Both the position numbers and the translations under genes were made by a program. Positions 25,211-35,712 of a stretch of DNA of 64,000 nucleotides are shown piece after piece; the first letter of the stretch is position 1, and each line of letters starts with the position of its first letter. Source of the stretch: Cyanoderma ruficeps (taxonomy: Eukaryota; Chordata; Aves; Passeriformes; Timaliidae); assembly GCA_008694505.1 (NCBI GenBank), contig VZDJ01004378.1:19608239-19672238 (forward strand). The letters run 5' to 3'. The notes below the pieces were generated by a model that worked only from the letters and a program-made list of their open reading frames with translations, had not been told where the DNA came from and did not search any database.

Positions 25211-26612
25211 GGTTTTAACAAACTGCTTCAGCCATTGGTAGTTTTTGTAACAATTTGGTTTTCAGTTCATTGCATCTTGGGAATAGGAAAATCCTCCTTA
25301 GGTCTCCCACAGAAAGAAGGAAAAATATGCATCAATGAAAGCTACTACTCTGCATGAACAGGATCTTTTCCAACTATCTACACACATGCATGCTGAAAAG
25401 TCCTATGGGAAGAGGTAAGAAGACAACTCCCACTCATTAAAAAAAACCATTTCACAAGCCATAAAATGGATGTCTCAGTGCAATACTGTCACCCAATATT
25501 CTCTTAGATACAGTTACACAGACCACAGATCAAAAGCAGCACAACTTAGGTGCCTTGGCCATGACAGAAACTGTGGCAGCAAGCTTTTGTTCAGTCCTAT
25601 AGAGATCAGTGAAGTGGATATGGCAGTGTTCTGTGCTGACTTACGTATTCTCTATGTTAACCAGATTACATAAGCTTTTATTGCAGGGTATGCTTAAATA
25701 AAGGGGTTATTAGGCAATGCAAGGCCCTTCTCCTGCCAGCATAACAAGAGCTCACCACCAAACATGGTATTTTTTCCAGGCACAGGAGAGTTTAGCCCTG
25801 ACACCGTGGCAGTAATACCCTAGTGGTGGTATAGTTATAACATTAAATCATAATTCAATTCACAAAGAACTCTTCCTCCCCGTATCCCACACAAGATTAG
25901 CTTCAGTTCAAACGCTTCACTAAATCTGGAGAGTTCCATCAAGAGTCCCCACTATCCCCACACAAATTCCCAAATTTCAGCCACAAAGTGCAAGTGGTAG
26001 AGATGACTCCTGAATTTAATACATTTTCTTTTTAGTCAATGGAGCAAGTTACTTGAACACCTGCACACTGTATTATATAGGCAGGTTTTAGCTTTCTTCT
26101 TAAGACCTATCACCTGTGGCCATTAGATAGGGCACTGGCACTGTGATCCTGTTTTGTGATCTGTTATAGTATCACAGTACCCTCCTGCACTCCAGCACCA
26201 AACCTCACAGGCAAGGCCCAGCCTCATCATGGCCTGCCACCGGGCTGCCTGGTGAAACTACTGCTGCCTTCTGACCCTGCCTTTCCAGAGGGAAAGTGCT
26301 CTCCTGGGCTCTGACCTCCAAATTGACCTAAGCTCTGCTGGATGCCTGCCTTTTTTTCCCCTAAAGCCTAAAAGAAGTAGAAGCATTTAAATTCCCTGAG
26401 ACGAGTACCAGATAAGATTATACCATAGGTTTTTTTAAGATGACACAAGCATACATTGACTTTAAAGATCGAAGTGGGAGCAAGCAAGGGCAAGGCACAC
26501 TAGGAGAAAAGAAAACTAGTTGTTTATATTGATGTCAGGAAGGATAAAAATTCACCTAGGTCCTTGCTGGAAAGGAGAGTCACAACAGTACCAAAGAAAT
26601 GCTATTTCACAG
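25211..26612. other. No supported gene (probable intron between two CR1 copies)
   Basis: Mixed composition, with a moderately GC-rich patch at about 26170-26340 that may be an old unrecognised repeat. No splice-supported frame. Confidence 0.5.
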
Positions 26613-27283
26613 GAAATCAGAGAAATGGTCAAGATAGGAAAAGACCTCTGAAAGTCATCTTGCCCAAGCCCCTTTTTGCAGAAGGATGTCTAGACAGTTT
26701 TCAAATATCTCCAAGGATGAAGACTACAGAAACCCCCCAGCCAACTGAAGCCTATGCTTGGTTGCCCTTCAAGTCAAAAAGTTTTCCTAATGTTGGGATG
26801 GAATTTCCCGTGTTTCTGTTCATGCTCATTGCCTCCCGTATCATCACTGAGCACCACTGGAAAGAACCTGTATCTGTCACCTTCATATCCTCCCTTCAGG
26901 TATTTACACACACTGATGAGTTCCCCCTGAGCCTTCTCTTCTCCAGGCTAAACAGATCCAGCTCTTACAGCCTTTCCTCACACAAAAGATGATCCAGGTC
27001 TTTCATCATCCTCACAGCCCTTCACTGGACTCTCTCCAGCACATCCACATCTCTCTTGCACTCAGGAGCCCTGAACTGTACCCAGCACCCCAGACTGTGA
27101 ACTCAACAGTGCTGAGAGGAAGGATCACTATTCTCAACGTGCTGGCAATACTTTGTCTGAAGGATTCAGGAAGACCATGCATCTCCCCTATGCAAGGGCA
27201 TGTTACTGACTCATGTTCAACCCTCTGTCAGGATAACCAGGTGAACTCCAGGTAAGCAGTTCTATCAGGTCCACAAAGAAGTT
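26613..27283 (-). mobile_element. CR1: CR1 LINE 3' fragment, inverted
   Basis: The reverse complement carries CR1 features; on the plus strand these appear as GAAAAGACCTCTGAAAGTCATC near the left edge, TGAGCCTTCTCTTCTCCAGG, and CTTCACTGGACTCTCTCCAG. The right edge fades near 27283. It is in the same orientation as the candidate gene. An open frame across it on the plus strand (26564-26992) is antisense CR1. Confidence 0.93.
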
Positions 27284-27581
27284 TAAGGTAATACTCTTGA
27301 CAAAGGTATCTAAGTGCTAAAACAAAGGAACAAGTTCCCTAGATATTAAGAACTAACTATAACAGTTATAGCTACCTTTAACTCCTAAGAGGTATAAGAT
27401 CAGTTTTAAGAGATTAAAGGAAATCTATACCCTATATCTAACTAGGGTGATCAAACCAAGGCTCTCAAAAACTGAAAGTGTCTTTCAAGCTGTCGTATGA
27501 CTGCTGAAGGCACTTTCACTTTGCTCTGTGCAGCGGGGGAGCAGCAAGAGCACAGAAGGCAACAGAGGTAACATGTCTTAC

Positions 27582-27600
27582 TGTCAAGGCTCTTTGAATA
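27582..27600 (-). CDS. Candidate 19-nt micro-exon, very tentative
   Basis: The acceptor has a good pyrimidine tract (CTGCTCCTCCTCTGGTGCACAG) and the donor is GACA|GTAAGAC. Phase 0 in, 1 out (YSKSLD), exactly what is needed to join 28252-28318 to 24423-24493. I looked for it because that join needed it, so the fit carries little weight. Confidence 0.1.
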
Positions 27601-28251
27601 CTGTGCACCAGAGGAGGAGCAGGCTCCTGGTTGTAGCACGAGTCCACAGATCATCTTTCTCAGCTAACAAGTCTGCACACTAAGCACACTTCATTATCAA
27701 GCTTCAGATCAGGCCAGCTTCTTGCACATGACACAGTGTCACTGCATGCCAAGTACCCTGTGTTTGCTGAGATCAGTTCCAAGAAAGCAGGAACTGAAGC
27801 AGAGTTACTGGCAAAAATGGAGGAGGTACAACAGCGTCAAAAATTTCAGCAAAAGATCTGGTAAACAAAGAAATCAACTTTTTCTCAACTCTCAAACTAA
27901 GCATCTTATAGTAACAATAACTCAGAAGAAGAAGGAACTGGTTGTATTCTGCAATTCTAGAAGAGAAATCTGAGAGTTGAGTAAATCTCTGGGTTCAATT
28001 CCTTCTACTGTGGTGTCAGTCCAAACAGAAGAGCTTGACAAAATGAGTAATTATGTATGGAAGTCACAGATGAGAATCTGCACAGTTACAACTCTGAATT
28101 GCAATGTCTGAATGCTCAAGTCAGCTACAAGTATAAACACGCTAGAATCAACAACTGCCTCAAGTTCCCCAAGCACACTGGGCTCACTCAATGCTATCAG
28201 CCCCCAAATCTACCCTTATGAAAGACTTCCTTCCACCCTGAGTTTCATCAC

Positions 28252-28318
28252 CTGCCTTCTCATTTCCTGAATAAACAGTCCATATGCAGAGCAAGCTGTT
28301 TCCTCTGTTTCTGTATTG
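28252..28318 (-). CDS. Candidate coding exon with an HMG-box-like start
   Basis: Acceptor after a T-rich run (TTTTTTTCCCTTCTGAAAACAG), 67 nt, donor GGCAG|GTGATG. In phase 2 it reads NTETEETACSAYGLFIQEMR and then RQ. The SAYGLFIQEMR part resembles the first helix of HMG boxes (consensus around S-A-Y-x-L-F-x-x-E). That is a resemblance seen by eye, not a domain hit, and no second HMG helix follows in the next candidate exon. The same 67 nt is also open in phase 0, reading QYRNRGNSLL..., so the frame is not certain. The GTGATG donor is weaker than the others. Confidence 0.3.
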
Positions 28319-28814
28319 CTGTTTTCAGAAGGGAAAAAAATATCAAATACCAAACCACCAAAACAATCCAGGAAAGCTGAGATGTTCAAGAACAGAACTT
28401 GAAAACATCTCTCATCTGGGAAAGATGTGGCACAGTCCAGATACCTCGGCTGTCTTTTGAGAGAGTTAGATGGCAATGAAAGCCAAGGAAAGCATAACAA
28501 ACTTCTGAATACCCACTGCAACTTTAATAATTACTACCTTAAACCAGGTTCCACAAACAAACTTGTCCTGAAAAGAATGAAGGAGTACAGAAAATATGGT
28601 AAGAGTCACCTACAGGTACTAAATCCCAATATTCTCTCTCAAAACTTGAGTTCCTAGGGTTCTGGAGCCCTTTGACCATTGAAATACACTTCAAAGCTCC
28701 AAAACTTATCCCAGTCTTCATGATAAGTATTCTGCAAGACTTCCCATGATGCAAATGAGTTCTTGGTCTTAATGGTAAAAATGTCTCTTTCTTCACTTAA
28801 AGGTATCTAGTTAC

Positions 28815-28872
28815 CTGCAGCATTATACACTTCGCCTCCATGAGCCATTTTTACCCAGGGCTCAGTCTAACT
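28815..28872 (-). CDS. Candidate exon with an in-exon start codon
   Basis: A good acceptor (TTATTTTTATGCTCCAG) is followed by 58 nt and a donor CTGCAG|GTAACTAG. All three frames contain stops in the 5' part, so it could only be a leader exon. It contains an ATG at 28848 in an excellent Kozak context (AAAAATGG) that opens MAHGGEVYNAA and leaves in phase 1. If real, it would be an alternative start spliced to the 24423-24493 exon (phase 1 in), making the upstream candidates untranslated or isoform-specific. It is not compatible with the 28252-28318 exon in its preferred frame. Confidence 0.2.
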
Positions 28873-29208
28873 CTGGAGCATAAAAATAAGAGAAGCAATA
28901 AACCATTGATTTTGTTCATTTAAGAGAGAACCTATGAAGTTTCATAAAATATTCAGATGATTTCTTTTGTGTGTTTCAAACCTTATAATACCAAATCTAG
29001 GATTTTATTTTTACATACTTTTTTTGTTACTTTGCTGCACTATTAACCAGCAAAATAGAACTGAGTGGCATACACAACCCTAATACAAGGTTAAATTGGC
29101 CAATGACAATCTTGATTTTGAAGGAAAAAAGATGGACTAAAACGAAGTGGTTAGAGACACTGCAAACCATATTCCTTTCAAAACTCCACCCTGCGATTTT
29201 CTTCCACA

Positions 29209-29248
29209 TCTGTAAAATATAACAATAATCTGTAAAATATAACAATAA
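29209..29248. repeat. Perfect two-copy 20-bp tandem repeat plus (AAT)n
   Basis: Two identical 20-bp units begin at 29209 and 29229 (core CTGTAAAATATAACAATAA), followed by a short ATA/ATC microsatellite. A recent slippage duplication is the simplest explanation. Confidence 0.95.
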
Positions 29249-31437
29249 TAATAATTATCATCATCTCCCACATGGTACTCTCTGTCTTTCCCATCTCCCA
29301 TTTAGGCAGCTGCATGAAGAGGCAGTGTGACACAATCTGCTAGAGACAGCTGGGAGGCATTGGGAGAGCACCAGTCCTCCACACCTGGTCCTTACCACCT
29401 CTTTCCCCACCATGGCTGAGGTTTTTCTGAACTGCCTGCAGACTTGTCTGTGCAGGTGCTCCCTAACCCTCTCTGTCAAGAGGAATCCCCACTATTGCAG
29501 ATTACACTCACAAGATGTGTATCATTTAAACTGAGCTAGGTCATGGGACTTCTGCAGGCCTGGTGCCACAGGGGCGCCAAACAGCTGAGGGACACCTCTT
29601 CACTTACCTCCATTCCAACCATAACAGCCTGTAAACATGGCCTGTGTTTACAGCTACAGACTCCCCCAACACCAACTGGAAACTACCTCAGGAAATGAAA
29701 GGAATCAAGCCAAGGCAAAAGGAAAAGCAATGTGGTTAGAGGTTTTTCTGAAATGAAAAATTAATTTAAGTCAGCAGGGATGTTTCCACAGACAAGATGG
29801 ATGGGTGGCAGAACAAATCCTTCTGATGCTGATGCCAAAATGGAATCAGTTACCGTCCTGAGAGAACAAAGAGATCTGGATTTCTTCTGTACAGAACTTT
29901 CCAAAACAAAAGACTATGAAAAACTTTTGAAGAACATAAGAATTAATTCATTGTGCTGAAAAAGCCTCAATAAGAGGATCTTAAAAGTCTACTTTAATAC
30001 ATCAAATGACGTATCTAAACATTTCAGTTATAATGAGATCACAGACACAGAAATATTTTAAGTCTCACCTGCAGGTCAAGAATACAATCTGCTTCATAAG
30101 GAATAAAGTTTCAGAAAGCTATTCTGAGAGTATTTATAAACAATTACAAGTAACCGCAGTATTACAGATCAATGAGTTATTAACTGCTAGATAAACTATA
30201 TGTGACTAGGTGAGTGCTTTTTACCTACTGCAAAAAAAGTAAAAAAGTTAGCTTAAACTACCATAAAGTTCCCGTATCTCAGAAGCTGCAATGATCTTGC
30301 TTGGACAAATAGGCACCAACACGCAGACAATTCACTGCCACATCAGATGCTATTGCAGCCAACTTCCTAAACAAACCTAAGATTTTCCATTAAATTAATA
30401 ATATACCTCCAAAACTGAGCCAGTGCAAAGACCAATTTTCTAATGGCAATTCTATCAGGTTTTTAATCCTTCCTTTGCATTATGTATTTTGCACCTCTGA
30501 GAATTGCACAGAATGCTCAACCTATTTTCAAGGGTGAAGGAGACCTTAGGGCCTCTTTTAAATTTTCACAGTTATTGAAAAGACACTCTAAGTGTCAGAT
30601 CTCCCAAAGACCTACCAGCACAGAACCACTTTTCTGTAACCACAATGGCTGTTTCAGCAAAGGACTGAGATTACCTCTACAATGAGCATCATGAATACAC
30701 TTCACAGCAAGTCAGAGAGTAACTACAGTTCTAATTTCTGCTCTAAACTGAAACAAATGAAATAGAAAAATCAATCCAAGCTCCAAGATTAAAAATATGA
30801 AAGAAGTCTTAACACAGACAAACAAGTTTCAACTGAGCTGTGTTGGCTGTAATACAGTTTTGTTGTGTGAGACGTTTCTAAAAAAGGGGCTTTCTGCAGG
30901 CTTAAATGGAGATATTTCAAACAGGAACCTTATGTTTATTCTCATGTACAATTCAATTTTCTTATTTTAGCAGCAGTGTCTCTTCTTGACATTAAAACAG
31001 TTGATGACATAATCAATGGCCTTCATTTCAATTTCTTTTGGCAAGTGCTAGAAGGTAGTTTACACAAGTTTAAGATACAGGATATCTGTACAAGAATTTA
31101 AGAACAAAAGGTCAGAGTAGCCTACTGCAATAAAAAAAACACCTTAGAAATCCTAACTTAAAGCAGCAGCAAGTTCAAACAGGCAGCAATAGTATCTGGT
31201 TTACACATCATGGTTTATTAAAAAGCTTTAGAAAGTCTAATTTAGATTTCCATTGGTTATGCCAAGTTTGTTTTTTTTTTCTCTAACACTAAAGTAAAAT
31301 GAGCTGATGAATCCAATTTACTTTTTCGATGTCAGTGCTGTTCTGCATGATCACAATTCAGGATCTTTCACAGGTTTTTTTGGCAGGGCTGGTTTTTTTA
31401 TTTGTGTTTATTTGTTTATGGTTTGTGAGGTTTTTGT

Positions 31438-31472
31438 GGGGATCGTAGGGAGGAAAGTTGGGGTTTTTTGGG
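31438..31472 (+). repeat. G/T-rich tract with four G-runs
   Basis: G-runs at 31438-31441, 31448-31450, 31460-31463 and 31470-31472 with 6-9 base loops, within a strongly G/T-biased segment (about 31370-31505). This runs against the A/C bias of its neighbourhood, so it may be an inserted or locally mutated patch. Confidence 0.55.
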
Positions 31473-33360
31473 AGGTTTTTCATTGCTGTTCTGTGGGGTT
31501 TGTTTAAATATGGGAGAAAAGTATTACAAATAGACTTCATACAGGCTTAACAAGAACTAGTGCTTTTAGCACCAAACATCCAAGCTTGTCTTCTGAAGCT
31601 ACTGAGTAACTGCTAATCAAATCTGATTTGGAACTGCTGCAACAATCTTGCATAGTTTTTAGCTTAATAGGATGAACCAATAATAATTAAACAATATAGT
31701 CTGATCCACAGGAACTGTACATCACTATTGCATTGCAGACTTGGCACATGACCTTACAATAGACCTCTTGTTTACCTACCTATTTCTATTTAACAAATTA
31801 GAAGCTTCTCTATGGCATTTCTTTGGGCAATGAGAAGCACCTGGCCTGCCACAAAAAACAACTATGGACAAACTACAAGCATCATCAAGTGACAACTTAT
31901 CTGCAATTCACAGCCCTCAGAAATCAGGTCAATATCACTGCTTAATGTAAGTCAGGCAACTGCTCACACTATTTGCAACAAACAAGCAACTTATATAAAA
32001 GTAATTTTTGATAGAAATGAAAAATAGAAGTCAAGTCTTTCTCAGATCAAAGCTAGCCCTCAAAAACAGAAATAAAACGTATTTGTTCCCAAAGCTATCC
32101 CATTTCTGAAGAGCAGAATGCTTTTTGCTCCCAGTACTGCAATGAGACACCAAGACTTTTCATAGCGAGAACCACATATTATGAGGGTACTTTTAATGTT
32201 CTGCTTCAGGGACCAATACACCAGATACTATCTTTTCTCCTTCAATCAATTGAGAATGTGTCACGGTTGGATAAAAGGTTCTGTTCCTCGACAACCAGGG
32301 ACTGGTGGTAAGCACAGACAGGAAAACAAAGACCTAACACTTCCATGGAAGTTCTTTAAAATGCTTTGGAGAAGAAAAAGAGAGAAAAAAATTATATCCT
32401 AGGCAAAGCATTATTCTGTTCAAGGCTAAACAAATATTTTATGGACAAGGAACCTCCTCCTGCTCTCCTACCCAGCCTACTCAAGTACTGGGAATTCTCT
32501 TTCCCATGAAATGGTTTAGTGGGACCATCAGATAGCTTGAGCACCTGATTTAAAGTGAATACAACATTCTCAGCTGTGCAATCCCATAGGACTGTGTGAC
32601 AGGAATTTTTGAATCCTTCCACCATGCTTCCCCACCATGCTCTATCCAGGCCCTCAACAATCAGCTAGTTTAAGGAGGTAGTTAAGGGGCAAGAGCCATC
32701 ACAGAGTTCAGGAATGCAGAAGACAAGCACAAATGCTGGGAAGGAAGGATGAAATACTTGTAAGCTCAAACAAATTCAATTGCTATTTTGACAATAAATA
32801 AGGGAAAGAATAATTCCAAGAGGGAATGCATTTCTTTTTTAAAAGGAAAAAAACCTACATTTTTCCCTTTCACGGAATAACAATATTCTAACATTGTCCC
32901 CCAACTGACAACAGTTATCAGTTAACAGCATTTTATAATTTACTTTCATATTCAAAATTGCACATAATACCAAGATAACACAAGCTTAACTACCGAGATA
33001 ATATTAGCATAAAGCAATTTAATACCCTGTATCTCTGCCAAAGCAGTTAACCACACCTCTATGTATAATGTTACACATTTTATTCCCTTGAAGGCAGCTT
33101 ACACATATATTTCCAAGTCTAACGTGTAGGAAAAGAATGAAACACTTATTTCCATGCTTCACAAAGTAAATGGAGCCAGGCAGCAATAGCTCAAAAGCTG
33201 TAACTGAACAAAAATGTATGTCCCAACCTACCCATAGAGTAAGAGCGAGTTCCTGGCACATCCCACCCCTGACACTCACTTTCACACGCTGCACTGAGAT
33301 GGCAGAAAACAGCCATCACAGATATAAAGCAGTCAACTTCAGCAGGTACAGTGTACTTAC

Positions 33361-33405
33361 AGCTACAGTCTTTAACTTTTAAAAACTGTGATTTGTGCAA
33401 GAAAT
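33361..33405 (-). CDS. Candidate short coding exon, weak
   Basis: Acceptor TTTTCATTCTAAG, 45 nt open in phase 1 (peptide FLHKSQFLKVKDCS), donor AGCT|GTAAGTAC. It would follow the 40935-40965 exon in frame. An internal CACAG offers an alternative acceptor. Length and composition do not distinguish it from intron. Confidence 0.14.
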
Positions 33406-34408
33406 CTTAGAATGAAAATGTAGGAGTAAAAATTTATTGGTTTGGAGTTTTTTTTTCCAAAACTGTAAAGCAAAAGCCCATTTAATATTGATTTTAAGGA
33501 CAGCAACATGCACGCAGAGCCTCTAATGTCAAAACTAGTTTGGCATACATAATCTTTCCCATAAGAAAGGATTTTGTTCCTTCATTTTGTAGCCCTCAAC
33601 AGAATTCAGAGAAGGATGAGCTGTCGTCTTTTCTGATTATCATAACCTGAGAAAAAATATGCCAGTAAGTCTTAATACAGTGTCACATTTCACACCCCCA
33701 TGACTGCTATTAACTTAATAAAATCCAGATTAAAAATGAATAGCCAGCTAGATATTTCAAAGTCATTTATAAGCACCAAACTGTAAAGTAACTGAGACAC
33801 TCATCAAAACCACCTAACCAAGATAAGCACACAAACATTCCGGTTACAGTATGAAGTAATAAGCAATTTCCCCCCAAGAGAAAAGCACTATGCCAGCACT
33901 TCACATACAATGAGAATTGACTATTCCCAAATGTTGGTAAGTATAATTAACCTTCTAACCCTGTATTTGGCCTTGAACATTAAACCCGAATTCATCTTGA
34001 AAACCAATTAAAATGCTAAGTAGTCTGTGAATAGCATTCAATTAAAAAAAATAAAAGCATAGCACAATTGTCTCCTAGACAACTTCAAGGATCTGTTAGC
34101 TGTTTTAGTTAAATCACATTTTAACAAGAACTGAAAAATTCTTCAATTCTCTTCAATGAAGATCCTGAAGCATTTAAGGTTTATGACGGCATAATTGAAG
34201 GTTTAACAGAAAGAAACAGCCACAGAGAAAAAAGATAAAGATTATCTAGGTGGGCTCTGAAGTTTGATTTTGCCTTTTCAAGCTACCTTTAACAACAGAT
34301 ATTAATTGTACAGTACAGTTCCCATTCAAAGAGCTTAACCTTTATTTCTCTCTCATTCATTCTGCCTTTTAGATCGACTACTGACAAGGAAATATAATTT
34401 ATGTCACC

Positions 34409-35712
34409 TGTCGTGGTTTGAGGAGAAGTGGTTTTTTTTTTTGGAAACTCAGGTCAAACCAATTAGTGGCCAGGCTGGATGTTGATATCTGTGGTGGCCA
34501 CTGAGAGTTTGGACACGCCTCTGAGGACACAAGGGGTTAAAAGCGAGGACTCCCGACGCACTTCTTCTTTTTCCTGGCTCTGCTTCGGCAGGGGGGAGCA
34601 TCTCTCTCCTCTCCCCGGTTGGGGAGGGGAGCCAGGTGGGCCTGGCTGGGGTAGGCCTGGGCTCCAGAAGTGGGGGGAAGAGAAGGAACGGGACAGGAGC
34701 TGGGTCAGGATGGAGGGGTGGAGACCCTTGGGTGCCTTCCGTCCCCCCGTCCCTGTCCCCTACCCCCCCCTCGGCCCGTCTCTCTTTCCCCAGGGAGCAG
34801 GCGCCGAGCAGAGTTGCGAGCCGAGCCGTGTGGAAGTTGCCGTGCCTGACCTCGCCGGGAGAATGAAAGCTTTTAACTCTTTCTAAAACAGAAGAGAACT
34901 GTCTCATACACTGTTCCTCATGGCTGGTAGTTTTTTTTAGACAAGAAAGAATAGCCTAGGCCAAGATGATAAAAGAAGATGAAAAAGATCTCCCCCGATT
35001 GCCAAAGATGAAGACGAGTGGCCTTCGCAGTTGAACGTCTCTTGCGTAATAGGAGCCATAGACAGACCCCAACTCTTCTGAGTATAAATAAGACTGTATT
35101 TTAAGTAGATGTTTTTGGTCCAAAACCAAAGACTCTGTAGCCTGTTTTTGGAGCCCTCCGCCCCAGGGGTGAATTTAGAGGAGACTGCTAGTCCCAATAG
35201 AAGAGATGGCTGGTTTTTGGTACTAAGCCAAACATCCTTAAAGGAGCCCTATCTAGTCTTAGTCCCTGTACAGTGGTGAGAGCACTGTGACAGAGAAGGA
35301 GAGGGTCACCATGGTAGAGTTTTCCGGGTGGTGCCATAGGTAACATGGGAGCACGAGAAAATGAACTTGTGTTTTTCCTGTGAGGGGTGTCTGTGGTTGC
35401 AAGAGAAACTCTCTCTTTCTCTGGATGGACTGAGGATTGTTTTTTTAAAAAATAATGGCTTGTTAAGTACCCAGAGTTGTAAAAAGTTTAAGCAAGTAGA
35501 TATGAAAGTACGTGCTGGAGTCAACTGTTGAGCATTGTAAAGGATGAAAATTGGGAGGAGAAAGAAAAGTGTTGTGAGAAGTTTCTTATTCTGCCTTTAG
35601 ATAATTAAGTTATTTTCTTGTGTTTATTGTTTATTGTCATATAGTTTAATAAATGTTTTTTATTATTCCAAGTGATAAGCCTGCTTTTGCTCTGTTCCGA
35701 CCACACCTCACA
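34409..35712 (+). mobile_element. Long avian endogenous-retrovirus LTR (solo or near-solo)
   Basis: Begins TGTCGTGGTTTGAG, a start I associate with passerine ERV LTRs, and ends TTATTCCAAGTGATAAGCCT ... CTCTGTTCCGACCACACCTC, like known avian LTR 3' ends. In between it has a TATA box (GTATAAATA, about 35082-35090) and a polyadenylation signal AATAAA (35648-35653). No gag, pol or env frame is present. The exact 3' end is uncertain: 35703 gives TG...CA with a 4-bp CACC duplication on both sides, while 35712 gives a CTCACA end without one. A GC-rich block at about 34500-34870 belongs to the LTR and should not be taken for a CpG-island promoter of a host gene. Confidence 0.75.

Larger units (their letters stand above)
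28873..33360. other. No supported gene (probable intron)
   Basis: Holds the 20-bp tandem repeat and the G/T-rich tract noted separately. Donor-like sites near 29397 and 30066 (minus) lack convincing acceptors. Confidence 0.5.

Noticed and set aside
26564..27255. Two adjacent plus-strand open frames (142 and 88 codons)
   Set aside because: Mostly antisense CR1 sequence.
34449..34907. Open frames of 135-152 codons on both strands at 34.4-34.9 kb
   Set aside because: They fall in the GC-rich part of the LTR and have no viral or host protein similarity that I can see.
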